Source of the DNA: UBA6183 sp943372215
GTDB lineage: Bacteria > Bacteroidota > Bacteroidia > UKL13-3
Assembly: GCA_943372215.1 (NCBI GenBank)
Contig: CALRXU020000001.1
Location: 124,001-188,000 of the forward strand
Direction: 5' to 3'
DNA: 64,000 nt
Shown here: positions 9,255-18,199 of the stretch, piece by piece
Position numbering within the stretch: position 1 is the stretch's first letter
Layout: each line of letters starts with the position of its first letter
Translations under genes and position numbers: made by a program
The notes under the pieces: generated by a model
The model's database searches: none
What the model was told of the DNA's origin: nothing
The model's input: only the letters and a program-made list of their open reading frames with translations

Positions 9255-10262
9255 TCAACTAATTTTTACTCGTTCTATCTCATTCAACAAGGTTACGCCA
9301 TAAAAGTTGGGTGTTTGATAACCTGATTTTACATTTCCACCCATGATTTGTTTACTTATTGCCAATAGTGTTTGTGCGGTAAACACATAAGCTTCTGGAC
9401 CAAGTATGGTGGCACTGGCTTTTTGTCCTTTGGCATTACTTACTTCAGCATAACAAATGGTGCTGCCCGCATTCAATTGTTTTTCAGAGGGGCCAACTGG
9501 CAATAAGTTTATTGCGCGTTTTAGTAAAAAATCCCTCAGCCAAAGGAGTTTTCCCTTCATCATGCTCACCACAAATCCAGGGAAGTTTGCATAGGTTTCA
9601 ATATTTGGCACTCCTGTTGAAATTTTTGCAGAAAATAAATCTGCCCGCCAAGGATTGTACACCACCTGTTGTGTGTTGTTTCGGGCTTGGAAAGAAAAGG
9701 TTTTAAAAGCAGGCATGGCTTTTTTGTAATGGCCCTCTTTTACTATTACACCTTCCTTATTAATATCGCTTAACACGGTTTTTAAAGTACCGCGCGATGC
9801 GCCACCATTGGTAACATAAGCAATTTTAAGGCTTGTTGCATCAGGCAATTTTTGCCTGGCCAAGTTGGCCACTATATCAGTGGGAACAACGCCAAAGCCT
9901 GCTCCGGGCATCAACATTACTCCTGCTTGTTGTGCATCTTTATCATACCCAAAAACCGATTCCAACTCTTGGTATTCCCCTGCAATGTCAATGTAATGTG
10001 TGCGACTTTCTATGCACGCTTCAACAAATTGTCTATTCGTATTTTTAAATGGGCCAGCTAAGTTAATCACCAGTTTAATGTCCTTTAGGTTACTTAAAAT
10101 GGTTTCCTTATGGGTTAAGTCAAACTGACGCACGGGAACATTTGCGGTCATGGCCACCCTTGATGCAGCTACCAAATCAAGCCCTGATCCCAAAGCCGAT
10201 TTGAGGAACAATTGCCCCATATACCCATTGGCACCATACACCAATATTTTATCTTTACTCAT
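9255..10262 (-). CDS. Saccharopine dehydrogenase-like NAD(P)-binding oxidoreductase
   Basis: A 335-residue protein with an N-terminal Rossmann domain (VYGANGYMG at residues 8-16) and the layout of the saccharopine dehydrogenase/trans-acting enoyl reductase family. NLAGPF and YIDIAGEY are the family signatures of the first domain, and PGAGFGVVPTD follows. True saccharopine dehydrogenases act in lysine metabolism, but this subfamily is usually of unknown substrate and often lies with lipid enzymes. It lies 16 bp after an SDR gene and directly before a membrane protein. Confidence 0.8.
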   Translation of the reverse strand: MSKDKILVYGANGYMGQLFLKSALGSGLDLVAASRVAMTANVPVRQFDLTHKETILSNLKDIKLVINLAGPFKNTNRQFVEACIESRTHYIDIAGEYQELESVFGYDKDAQQAGVMLMPGAGFGVVPTDIVANLARQKLPDATSLKIAYVTNGGASRGTLKTVLSDINKEGVIVKEGHYKKAMPAFKTFSFQARNNTQQVVYNPWRADLFSAKISTGVPNIETYANFPGFVVSMMKGKLLWLRDFLLKRAINLLPVGPSEKQLNAGSTICYAEVSNAKGQKASATILGPEAYVFTAQTLLAISKQIMGGNVKSGYQTPNFYGVTLLNEIERVKIS

Positions 10263-10278
10263 GTTTGTACAATAACTA

Positions 10279-11058
10279 TTAATGGGCTTTATCTTGAATT
10301 TTACGGGTAATTTTAACCACCAAAGCCCGTGGTGTAAAACGCACTGAATTTGCCATTATCCAATTCATCAATCCATGTATGGCCACAGTTTTGCCCTTCA
10401 TCATAGATTGGTATCCATACTCGGCTACTTCTTGGGAGGTTGGTAATTTTTTGCCTTTAACCAATGCACTCTCTTCCATGGCTGCTGCGGCCTGAAAACC
10501 ACTTTCCGTTGCTCCCGGGCAAAGCGTGGTAACTGTTATGTCTTTATCCCTAACTTCATTGTCAATGGCTTCTGAAAAACTTAACACATAGGCTTTGGTG
10601 GCATAATAAACAGCCATGGTTGGACCAGATTGAAAGGCTGCTGTTGAAGCCACATTCATAATTTTACCTGACCTGCGTTTAACCATATCTTGCAAATAAA
10701 GTTTAGTAAACTGTGTAAGGGTTGTAATGTTTAGGTTAATCATTTGCAACTCCTTGTTCCAGTCCGTTTCGTAAAACATCCCAAAATCGCCAAAGCCTGC
10801 GTTGTTAATTAAGTAATCCACTTGCAACCCTTTTGCGGTGGTTTCGTCATACACTTCTTTAGCCGCATTGGGTTTTGACAGATCTTTTTCAATGGTGTGT
10901 ACGCTTACCTTGTATTGCTTTTCCCAAGTGTTTTTTAACTCATTTAATTTGGTCACGTTTCTGGCCACCAAAACCAGGTTATCGCCTTTTGAAGCGTGAA
11001 TTTTAGCCAACTCCAAACCGATACCGTTTGATGCGCCTGTTATTAATGCTAATGCCAT
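10279..11058 (-). CDS. Short-chain dehydrogenase/reductase (SDR)
   Basis: A classical SDR of 259 residues: cofactor motif TGASNGIG, NNAG (about residue 88), catalytic Ser (ASTAA) and YYATK. The open frame extends to 11082, but the promoter -7 box is at 11080-11087, so the upstream ATG would precede or coincide with the transcription start; the ATG at 11058 also gives the standard SDR N-terminus MALALITG. It heads the operon SDR - saccharopine dehydrogenase-like - membrane protein. Substrate unknown. Confidence 0.85.
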   Translation of the reverse strand: MALALITGASNGIGLELAKIHASKGDNLVLVARNVTKLNELKNTWEKQYKVSVHTIEKDLSKPNAAKEVYDETTAKGLQVDYLINNAGFGDFGMFYETDWNKELQMINLNITTLTQFTKLYLQDMVKRRSGKIMNVASTAAFQSGPTMAVYYATKAYVLSFSEAIDNEVRDKDITVTTLCPGATESGFQAAAAMEESALVKGKKLPTSQEVAEYGYQSMMKGKTVAIHGLMNWIMANSVRFTPRALVVKITRKIQDKAH

Positions 11059-11079
11059 AATGTTTGTTATTTTTTTGGG

Positions 11080-11110
11080 CAAAAGTAAAACCCTTTTTTC
11101 AAACCTACAA
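11080..11110 (-). promoter_or_regulatory. Promoter of the SDR operon
   Basis: On the minus strand TTG (11110-11108), 20 bp, then TACTTTTG (11087-11080), which fits the Bacteroidetes TTG/TAnnTTTG pattern. Predicted transcription start is near 11073, giving a short leader of about 15 nt. Confidence 0.55.
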
Positions 11111-11116
11111 CATTAG

Positions 11117-11131
11117 AGTATAGTCTATACT
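11117..11131. promoter_or_regulatory. Palindromic operator candidate
   Basis: AGTATAG-T-CTATACT is a perfect 7-bp inverted repeat around one central base. It lies six bases upstream of the -33 box of the SDR operon promoter. The size and symmetry suit a dimeric winged-helix repressor or activator. No matching second copy was seen in the window. Confidence 0.45.
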
Positions 11132-11398
11132 TGTAATTTATTTTTGGTTCAGTTCAAGAGGCATGGTACGATAAAAAATTTACCATTGAAAAAAAAGGTT
11201 GGCGTACTGGATAAAAAACTAGCATCTATTGATGGTAAAATGAAGCAGTTGAAACAAATGAAAAACCAAATGCGGAGTTTAAGCAAAATATTATTGATGA
11301 GGCATGTTAGTGTTGCTTGTATCATTTCTTGGAATTTATACAACCTGACAACTAAACAATTATTTAACCATTGATGCGTTACTAACCCATAAAGACCT
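11132..11398. other. Gap before the SUMF1-fold gene
   Basis: Together with 11059-11131 this is a 340-bp space between divergent genes. It contains a Lys-rich open frame at 11144-11374 (76 codons) with no recognisable signal or family and a low-complexity start, which I do not call as a gene. No terminator or clear plus-strand -7 box was identified. Confidence 0.4.
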
Positions 11399-12370
11399 AT
11401 GAAAATGATCAGCCTGACAAAAACACTCTGCATGTTACTGATTTTAGTAACCCTCTTCTCTTTTTCTGGCAACCACAATAATGATAAGGCGTTTAATTTA
11501 AAGAAGCTTGAAAAATCCCTGATGCTAGTTCCTAAAGGTTCTATCCATGACGTATTAGGAGGTGATGACAACCAAGAAATGTGGCATCTTACTTATTCAA
11601 AAGTTGACTCCTTTTATATGTACCAGCATGAAGTGAGCAATGGTGAATATGTATATTTTTTAGATGACTTGAAGAAAGTAGATACGAATACTTATAAAAA
11701 AATGCTGCCCGACACGTTAGTTTGGAGAAACAAAGTTACTAATGTTGAACCATATGTTACCTATTATTTACGCCACCCTGCTTACGCCAATTACCCGGTT
11801 GTTGGTGTGAGTCATGAGCAAGCCACCTATTACTGTAAATGGCTCACCCAAAAATACATGAGCAATCCTAAAAGGAAATACAAAAAAGTTGCATTTGATT
11901 TACCTACCGTTAACCAATGGTATTATGCAGCAGCAGGCGGTATCGCACGTGCCACATTTCCTTGGAGAGGCCCAAATATGCAAAATAGTAAAGGCGAATG
12001 GCTGGCCAATTTCAAGGTTATCCCTCAAAACAACATCGGCAAACACACTTTTGATGTTAAAAAAAATAACGGGGTATATGAACAAGAAGAATTTTTCATT
12101 GCAGGTACAAGCGCAAATGTTTTAGGATATAGTAGTGCATACGCCTCCTTCTATACTACCCCAGTTGTTTCTCACCGTGCTAATAATTACGGTATTTATA
12201 ATATGGCTGGTAACGTTGAAGAGTTTGTAAAAGAACAAGACATCACCAAGGGTGGCAGTTGGCTTGATACTGGGTACTATTTACAAAATTTGGTAGAAGA
12301 AAAATATGATTCAACTAACCAAGTCTCTGCAGAACGTGGCTTTAGGTTTGTGATGAATATTTTGAAGTAA
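11399..12370 (+). CDS. Exported SUMF1/formylglycine-generating-enzyme-fold protein, probably non-catalytic
   Basis: A 323-residue protein with a signal peptide (MKMISLTKTLCMLLILVTLFSF) and one SUMF1/EgtB/PvdO domain. The fold signatures are HEVSNGEYV (about residue 76), YPVVGVSHEQA, NMAGNVEE, GGSW and ERGFRF. In Bacteroidota the same fold occurs in the gliding/type IX lipoproteins GldK and GldJ. Unlike those it has no lipobox cysteine, and the catalytic cysteine pair of true formylglycine-generating enzymes is missing after GGSW. A structural or scaffold role at the envelope is therefore more likely than catalysis (inference). Confidence 0.75.
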   Translation: MKMISLTKTLCMLLILVTLFSFSGNHNNDKAFNLKKLEKSLMLVPKGSIHDVLGGDDNQEMWHLTYSKVDSFYMYQHEVSNGEYVYFLDDLKKVDTNTYKKMLPDTLVWRNKVTNVEPYVTYYLRHPAYANYPVVGVSHEQATYYCKWLTQKYMSNPKRKYKKVAFDLPTVNQWYYAAAGGIARATFPWRGPNMQNSKGEWLANFKVIPQNNIGKHTFDVKKNNGVYEQEEFFIAGTSANVLGYSSAYASFYTTPVVSHRANNYGIYNMAGNVEEFVKEQDITKGGSWLDTGYYLQNLVEEKYDSTNQVSAERGFRFVMNILK

Positions 12371-12534
12371 ATAAGACAGCACCTTGCACATAAAAAAAGC
12401 GGCTTATAGCAGGCATGCGCACCATCCAATTCAGGTGCATATTGCAGCCTTGGTTCCCGTTGTTTCCACTTGTTTATGCAGCCAAACTCCTTACTTTTGT
12501 CTTTTTTAAGCTATGGCTTTACAAGCGCAACAAC

Positions 12535-13068
12535 ATGACAGAAAACAACACTATTTGGATTAAAACGGGTTATGAAATGTTTGCTCACGGAGGTTTAAGC
12601 GGGCTTAAAATTGAAACGCTTGCCAAAAAAGTGGGCATCAGCAAATCCTCTTTTTACCACCATTTTGCTGATATGGAATTGTTTGTTGAGCAGTTGCTGC
12701 AATACCACATTCAACAATCGGTTGTTATTGGTGAGAAAGAACAACAGGCCGTACATATTGACCCTGATTTGATTGATATTTTGGTTGTACATAAAACCGA
12801 CTTGCTTTTTAACAGGCAGTTGCGCATTCACCGAAATAATCCATTGTTTGCAGAAACGCTACTAAAATCGGATGCGGCTGTTGGCAATGGTTTTGTGCTG
12901 ATATGGGTAAAAGACCTGGGCTTGCAATTGCAACCCAAACAACTGGAAGCCATATTTGAGTTGGCCCTGGAAAATTTCTTTTTACAGATGAATGCAGAAA
13001 ACCTGAATCATGTTTGGCTTTCCAATTACTTTAATCATTTAAAAACCATTGCCCGCAAGTTTGTGTAA
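12535..13068 (+). CDS. TetR/AcrR family transcriptional regulator
   Basis: A 177-residue regulator with the TetR N-terminal HTH: a start helix TGYEMFAHGGLSGLKIE, then LAKKVGISKSSFYHHF. The open frame begins at 12415, but the upstream part is not TetR-like; ATG 12535 puts the HTH at the usual residues 10-50. The C-terminal ligand domain is divergent and gives no hint of effector. It is followed by two small membrane-protein genes on the same strand, possible targets. Confidence 0.82.
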   Translation: MTENNTIWIKTGYEMFAHGGLSGLKIETLAKKVGISKSSFYHHFADMELFVEQLLQYHIQQSVVIGEKEQQAVHIDPDLIDILVVHKTDLLFNRQLRIHRNNPLFAETLLKSDAAVGNGFVLIWVKDLGLQLQPKQLEAIFELALENFFLQMNAENLNHVWLSNYFNHLKTIARKFV

Positions 13069-13150
13069 ACAGATTGCCATTGTACGGTAGCGTCTAAAAT
13101 TGCTGCTGCGTTATTGCTTGTTTTGCCCTTGTATTTAATAAGCAATTGCT

Positions 13151-13579
13151 ATGAGCCGTTTCACAACAATTTCATTTCACAAATCTTACCTCACCTTTAC
13201 CGCCTTTGTGGTGGGCAGTTTTGGCCCAGTTTTCTTTTTGGGAACCATGTTAGACACATCAGAGCCTGCTAGGTGGAGTTTAGATGTATTAAGCTGGCCC
13301 ATTGATGGTCAACAAAATTATGATGCCAGCACCACCCGGTTTTTATCTGCGCTAACGGGGGGCTTTTTATTTGGCTGGGGTGTTTGCATTTGGTGCCTGC
13401 AAAAATGGGTGTACGATGCCGCACCTGAAGGTGTTCGTAAAGCAGTGCTTGCTGGTATATTGGCTTGGTTTTGTTTAGACAGTACAGGCTCTCTTGCCTC
13501 AGGCAATGCTTCTAACGTATTTTTTAACATCATGGTACTTTTACTTGCAGTGGGGCCTTTGTGGAAACCTGCCCAATAA
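13151..13579 (+). CDS. Small membrane protein of unknown function
   Basis: A 142-residue protein with about four hydrophobic segments (residues 12-33, 64-84, 95-110 and 120-138). Family not recognised. It lies 82 bp after the TetR gene and 8 bp before the next membrane-protein gene, so the two membrane proteins are likely co-expressed. Confidence 0.65.
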   Translation: MSRFTTISFHKSYLTFTAFVVGSFGPVFFLGTMLDTSEPARWSLDVLSWPIDGQQNYDASTTRFLSALTGGFLFGWGVCIWCLQKWVYDAAPEGVRKAVLAGILAWFCLDSTGSLASGNASNVFFNIMVLLLAVGPLWKPAQ

Positions 13580-13587
13580 TTATTGTT

Positions 13588-13941
13588 ATGCTTCGTTTTA
13601 ATCAACACCCTCTTTTATTGATGCTTTTACTTGCCGTGCAAACATTGGCTTTGGCTGTTTACACTATTTTTACAGTGCAACAGGAAGGCTGGACATTGTT
13701 TCAAGTATTTTTTGAGCATGTTATTGCCCTTGATTGGAATGGGCAATTTAACCTTGATTTCAGTTGCTACCTCACCTTATCGGGGTTATGGATCATGTGG
13801 CGCAACCAATTTTCATTGCCCTCGCTGCTGATTGCCGTAGTGGCCATGGTTATAGGCATCATGGCTTTTGCGCCTTATCTATTGTACTTGTTAACCAAAG
13901 AAAAAGGCGATATTAAAAAGGTGCTTGTGGGTGAACGCTAA
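13588..13941 (+). CDS. Small membrane protein of unknown function
   Basis: A 117-residue protein with three hydrophobic segments: a strong first one (LLLMLLLAVQTLALAVYTIF), one near residues 55-70 and one near 77-100. ATG 13588 is preferred to 13561, because the earlier start would overlap the upstream gene and place polar residues before the first membrane helix. Family not recognised. It ends close to the convergent epimerase-like gene. Confidence 0.62.
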   Translation: MLRFNQHPLLLMLLLAVQTLALAVYTIFTVQQEGWTLFQVFFEHVIALDWNGQFNLDFSCYLTLSGLWIMWRNQFSLPSLLIAVVAMVIGIMAFAPYLLYLLTKEKGDIKKVLVGER

Positions 13942-13970
13942 AACGGTGCTGTTTGCTTGTTGCATAGAGG

Positions 13971-14840
13971 TTAAACCTGAAACGACAAGGTGTAGTGAAT
14001 TTTAAAATACAGGTTGGGTGGCAATTTAAACGTATTGGCCTTTTTGTAAATATCTGTGTGGCCTTCTACCCCATCCGCATGTCCAAACCAAGGTTCTAAA
14101 CATACAAATTGCTCACAACCTTTTTTACTCCAAATACCAAAGTTGATGAAGCCCATAAAATGCATGGTTACCGCATAGGTGCTGTGGCGGTGTTTAAGTT
14201 GCACCCACGATGATTCCAGTTGTTTAAATACAATAGCATCTTTATCAAACAAACTGGTATGTAAAGGCAGGGTGTTGCTTTGCTTCAACAAGGGTTCTGT
14301 TTGGCCATTAAACAACCCATTGCTTAACAAGTGCCTGCTTTGGGTTTCTGCCTGCTCAAACACCAATTCATATTCGCTTAAATCATTGCCTGGGGTATTA
14401 AATCCGGGATGCGCACCAATGGAAAAGGGCAACGTTTCGTTGTTTGGATTATTTACCTCGTAGCTGCACACGAGGCTATCGTTTTCCCAAGCATACCCCA
14501 GAATCAAATCAAAAGCAAAAGGATATTTTTTTAAGGTGGTTTCATCTTGCACCAACTTCAATTTAACCGAAGTTTCATCCTGAGATAACACTTCAAACTC
14601 CATGTCTCTTGCAAAACCATGTTGGGTCATGGCATAGGCTTGCCCATTTACCAACAACACATCATCCTTTACCTTACCCACAATAGGAAACAATACAGGA
14701 GCGGTTCTAGGCCATATTTTCTCATCGCCCTGCCACATAAACTCAGTGCCATCAACATGTTGCACACTTTTTAATTCGGCCCCGGAAGTAGCAATTACTG
14801 CCGTAAATAGCCCGTTTGAAATGCTTATACTTTTTGCCAT
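13971..14840 (-). CDS. Aldose 1-epimerase family protein (LacX-like)
   Basis: A 289-residue galactose-mutarotase-fold protein. Family features are the early GAELKSV and MWQGDEKIWPRTAP segment, the GAHPGFN motif near residue 142 carrying the conserved His, and the C-terminal CLEPWFGHADG with a conserved Glu that matches the catalytic base. The LacX/YihR-like subgroup has uncertain substrate. It interconverts anomers of an aldose in the cytoplasm; no sugar-utilisation genes adjoin it. Confidence 0.82.
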   Translation of the reverse strand: MAKSISISNGLFTAVIATSGAELKSVQHVDGTEFMWQGDEKIWPRTAPVLFPIVGKVKDDVLLVNGQAYAMTQHGFARDMEFEVLSQDETSVKLKLVQDETTLKKYPFAFDLILGYAWENDSLVCSYEVNNPNNETLPFSIGAHPGFNTPGNDLSEYELVFEQAETQSRHLLSNGLFNGQTEPLLKQSNTLPLHTSLFDKDAIVFKQLESSWVQLKHRHSTYAVTMHFMGFINFGIWSKKGCEQFVCLEPWFGHADGVEGHTDIYKKANTFKLPPNLYFKIHYTLSFQV

Positions 14841-14954
14841 AACACAATTAACGTTTTTTGCCGGATATGTTAACTAAAGGTAGATAACAATTTGGAAGAT
14901 TTTTTTTTATTGCCAAAAAAAGTAGACACTTTTACACCCAAGATAGAAATGACT

Positions 14955-16331
14955 ATGGCAAAGATATTAATCATTGATGATGAAAAGGCAATCCGCACTA
15001 CGTTAAAAGAGATTTTAGAGTATGAAGGCTACCAAGTGGATGAGGCCGCAGATGGACAAACGGGATTGGAAAAAATAGAGAACGAGGAGTATGAGGCGGT
15101 GTTGTGTGATGTGAAAATGCCTAAAATGGATGGGCTTGAGGTGCTTTCTAAAGCACGGGAAATGGATGATGACGTGCCGTTTATTATGATTTCAGGCCAC
15201 GGCACGGTTGAAACAGCCGTTGAAGCCACCAAAAAAGGGGCTTATGATTTTATCTCTAAACCACCGGATTTAAACCGCTTGCTGATTACCCTGCGCAATG
15301 CCATTGACCGCAAAAGCATTACGATTGAAAACAAGGTACTGAAACGCAAGGTGGGTAAAACCCGCGAAATTATTGGCGAGAGCCCTGCCATTACCAATAT
15401 TATTGAAACCATTGATAAGGTAGCTCCAACGGATGCCCGTGTGTTGATTACGGGAGAAAACGGAACGGGCAAGGAACTGGTGGCACGTTGGATACATGAA
15501 AAAAGCAACCGCGCCAGGTTTCAATTGGTTGAGGTGAATTGTGCTGCCATTCCAACGGAGTTGATAGAGAGTGAACTTTTTGGCCATGAGAAAGGGGCAT
15601 TTACTTCGGCCTTAAAACAGCGCATTGGCAAGTTTGAGCAAGCGCATGAGGGCACGTTGTTTTTGGATGAAATTGGCGACATGAGCTTAAGTGCGCAAGC
15701 CAAGGTATTGCGTGCCTTGCAAGAAAATAAAATAACCCGTGTTGGAGGCGATAAGGATATTGAGGTGAATGTGCGGGTGATTGCGGCAACCAATAAGGAT
15801 TTGTTAAAAGAGATTGAAAAGGGCAATTTCCGCATGGACTTGTACCACCGCTTAAGCGTGATTTTAATTCATGTGCCGGGCTTAAATGAGCGCAAGGATG
15901 ATATTCCGTTGCTGGCTGAAAAGTTTGTGAAGGAAGTGTGTGAAGATAGCGGTGTGCCTAAAAAAATGTTTACACCCAATGCGTTAAACGAGTTGAAAAA
16001 GATGAACTGGAGTGGCAACATCAGGGAGCTGCGCAACTTGGTGGAGCGTTTGGTGATTTTAAGCGGACAACGCATTACGGAAGAGGATGTGATTAAATAT
16101 GCCAGCCCAAGCCACAGCCAAAGCAATGAAAAAAGTGTGTTTGAAAAGTTTAGCACCTTGCAGGATTTTAAAGACCACGTAGAGAAAATATTTATTGAAG
16201 AAAAGTTGAAAAAGAATGGCTGGAATGTGGCCAAAACGGCTCAGGAAATTGACATCCAACGCAGCCACTTGTACAACAAAATAGAGAAGTACAGCCTACG
16301 CAGGGGCGAGGTTGGAGAAATGAATCTTTAA
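14955..16331 (+). CDS. Sigma-54-dependent response regulator (NtrC family)
   Basis: A 458-residue activator of sigma-54 promoters. Order of domains: receiver (1-120, phospho-acceptor Asp52 in CDVKMPKMDG, conserved Lys in SKPP), AAA+ domain with Walker A GENGTGKE and Walker B LFLDEIGD, then a Fis-type HTH (AKTAQEIDIQRSHLYNKI). The open frame begins earlier at 14892, but MAKILIIDDE at 14955 is the standard start; 14949 is a second candidate. The sigma-54 contact loop reads GAFTSA rather than GAFTGA. No histidine kinase is adjacent, so its partner is encoded elsewhere. Confidence 0.92.
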   Translation: MAKILIIDDEKAIRTTLKEILEYEGYQVDEAADGQTGLEKIENEEYEAVLCDVKMPKMDGLEVLSKAREMDDDVPFIMISGHGTVETAVEATKKGAYDFISKPPDLNRLLITLRNAIDRKSITIENKVLKRKVGKTREIIGESPAITNIIETIDKVAPTDARVLITGENGTGKELVARWIHEKSNRARFQLVEVNCAAIPTELIESELFGHEKGAFTSALKQRIGKFEQAHEGTLFLDEIGDMSLSAQAKVLRALQENKITRVGGDKDIEVNVRVIAATNKDLLKEIEKGNFRMDLYHRLSVILIHVPGLNERKDDIPLLAEKFVKEVCEDSGVPKKMFTPNALNELKKMNWSGNIRELRNLVERLVILSGQRITEEDVIKYASPSHSQSNEKSVFEKFSTLQDFKDHVEKIFIEEKLKKNGWNVAKTAQEIDIQRSHLYNKIEKYSLRRGEVGEMNL

Positions 16332-16339
16332 GGCCAAAT

Positions 16340-16376
16340 GTGGTTGGTGTTTTTCCCAAACAAAAGCACCAACCAC
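16340..16376. other. Ten-base-pair hairpin between the sigma-54 regulator and TsaC genes
   Basis: GTGGTTGGTG (16340-16349) pairs perfectly with CACCAACCAC (16367-16376). No T-run follows on either strand, so it is not a typical intrinsic terminator. It lies between the regulator stop and the chosen TsaC start, which argues against the earlier TsaC start at 16340. Confidence 0.55.
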
Positions 16377-16390
16377 CAAAACCCTCCCCA

Positions 16391-17356
16391 ATGGTTGGAA
16401 CTGATATTAACCTGGCAATACAATACCTGCAACAAGGCAAGCTGGTGGCTATTCCCACAGAAACGGTGTATGGCCTTGCGGCAAATGCGTTTAATGCCCA
16501 TGCGGTAGCTCAAATTTATGCGGTTAAAAACAGGCCCGCTTTTAACCCGCTGATTATCCATACCAATAGTTTACACAAGTTGGAGCAATGGGGCTTGATG
16601 CTGCCTGAAAAAATGCGGGTGCTTGCGGATGCTTTTTCTCCCGGCCCAATAACTTATGTTATACCAGCCAGCGCACGCATACCTGAGTTGGTTACCGCAG
16701 GCACACAAGCTGTGGCTGTGCGTATTCCCAACCACCCATTGGCCCTTGAGTTGTTAAGCCAACTTGATTTCCCCCTGGCCGCTCCCAGTGCCAACCCCAG
16801 CGGTTTTGTGAGCCCTACCACCGCAGCACATGTGCAAGCGCAGTTGGGCAACCAAATCAGTTATATTTTAGATGGCGGCCCCTGCCAAGTGGGGGTTGAA
16901 TCTACCATCATTAGTTTTTTAAACGAGGTGCCAGAGCTGTTGCGTTATGGCGGCATCAGCCGTGAGCAAATGGTGGGTTTAATTGGTGAGGTGTTGGACA
17001 AACCTGCAACCACTAAAGAGGTGATTACTGACAATCCCGTTGCTCCAGGGCAATTGGCCAAACACTATGCCACACGGCACCGCCTCATCCACGATAACCC
17101 CTTGACACATTTTGCCCATTACCCGCCTGAGCGGGTGGCGGTAATTAGTTTACATACCGTTTACACCCAAGTGCCACGCCAACAACAACGGGTGCTTTCA
17201 GCCCATGGAGATTTGGCCGAAGCTGCCCAGCACCTTTTTGCCGCCATGCGTGAAATGGATGCATGGGATGTGGATGTGATACTGGCTGAGGTATTCCCCG
17301 ACCAAGGCATTGGCAAAGCCATTAACGATCGCCTAAAAAGGGCTGCAAGCCAGTAA
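16391..17356 (+). CDS. tsaC: L-threonylcarbamoyladenylate synthase (Sua5/YwlC type)
   Basis: Makes threonylcarbamoyl-AMP from threonine, bicarbonate and ATP for the t6A modification at position 37 of ANN-decoding tRNAs. The N-terminal YrdC domain shows IPTETVYGLAANAF (about residues 21-34), KNRPAFNPL, and the phosphate site SPGPITYV; SAPSANPSG-like residues follow. At 321 residues it carries the extra C-terminal Sua5 domain, so it is the long form. ATG 16391 gives the normal N-terminus; the open frame to 16340 runs through a hairpin. Confidence 0.92.
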   Translation: MVGTDINLAIQYLQQGKLVAIPTETVYGLAANAFNAHAVAQIYAVKNRPAFNPLIIHTNSLHKLEQWGLMLPEKMRVLADAFSPGPITYVIPASARIPELVTAGTQAVAVRIPNHPLALELLSQLDFPLAAPSANPSGFVSPTTAAHVQAQLGNQISYILDGGPCQVGVESTIISFLNEVPELLRYGGISREQMVGLIGEVLDKPATTKEVITDNPVAPGQLAKHYATRHRLIHDNPLTHFAHYPPERVAVISLHTVYTQVPRQQQRVLSAHGDLAEAAQHLFAAMREMDAWDVDVILAEVFPDQGIGKAINDRLKRAASQ

Positions 17357-17593
17357 CGTTGCACATTTGCAAAAGCTAAGGAACCGTTTTTATCGAATAA
17401 AGGCTTAAAATGATGTTTCATATCTAATTTGTCAGGTTTATCCTGACTTTTAAACTACAAAAAATCATTTTTTACTAGACTTAGGCCATTCCTTCAATTA
17501 TCTTTCGTGGATGTTGCTTGGTATTGCCAAACATGAGCAACTTTCAAGGGCAATCACTTTCAAAGGTGTAACAGTTGTAAAGAAAGTTTATAT
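17357..17593. other. Gap between TsaC and the repeat cluster
   Basis: No gene, terminator or promoter was identified in this stretch. Further right, 17594-18518 is occupied by repeat copies and 18519-18642 shows nothing distinctive. Confidence 0.5.
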
Positions 17594-17796
17594 GAATATA
17601 CACTTACTTACCATTGGTTCTTTGGTAAGCTAAAAATTTGCAAGCAATTCAGTATTTCTTTCACTGGGGCTTCGCCCCAAACCCCAGTAAAGAAATCAAG
17701 GCCAGTTTTTAGAGTAAACATCAATGAAGTTGATTCAATAATAGCCAAAAAGTTTGTCGGGTTTGGGCTAAAAGCCCAAGGATTGAACAGTGTTGT
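17594..17796 (+). repeat. Truncated copy of the structured repeat plus a 109-bp direct repeat
   Basis: 17594-17677 matches the left arm and G/C hairpin of the copy at 7910-7994 in the same orientation, with about one mismatch in eight. The second stem is absent: CCCCAGTAAAG runs straight into AAATCAAGGCC. The part from 17688 to 17796 recurs at 18411-18518 with few differences and includes a hairpin TTGGGCT...AGCCCAA (17763-17779). Confidence 0.75.
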
Positions 17797-17837
17797 TTTG
17801 TTAAAGAGTTGCTTTTCTTAGCATCGTTAATTGTCTA

Positions 17838-18060
17838 TTATTTTAGTTAAGGGGTTTCACCCCTTATACCCCAGTTACTTTTTGTCTTGATACAAAAAGT
17901 AACGAAAAAATCAAGACTCTGATGGCTATTGCTACAAACTACAGCATTTGTTTTGCTACACAATCCAAGCCGTCCCGTTTGTGTTGTCAATGCGTAGCGG
18001 GACTTCTGGATTGCTTGCCATGGCCAGCCCGAAACAAATGCCTTGTTTGTTACACAATAC
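17838..18060 (+). repeat. Divergent copy of the structured repeat with compensatory base changes
   Basis: It has the same order of parts as the copy at 7910-8190: a G/C hairpin GGGGTTTCACCCC (17850-17862), a 12-bp stem GTTACTTTTTGT with ACAAAAAGTAAC (17874-17903), an A-rich tail AAAAAATCAAGACT, and a distal inverted pair CAATCC...GGATTG (17960-18013). The stem sequences differ from the other copies on both sides of the stem, so pairing is kept while sequence changes. A 94-codon open frame at 17948-18232 overlaps it and is not credible. Confidence 0.65.
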
Positions 18061-18199
18061 CCATCAATGCCAGTTTAGTTTGATGCATAAGCTTTATAGT
18101 TTCCCTAAACGACCTATAACCATGACGCGTGAAACACTTGCGGCTGATTGGGCTGTGGTATACTTGAAAAGAAATAGATGCACTGCGCACCTCGCAACA

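Noticed and set aside
11144..11374. Open frame of 76 codons, Lys-rich
   Set aside because: Low-complexity start, hydrophobic tail unlike a protein family, no promoter; more likely chance in an AT-rich gap.
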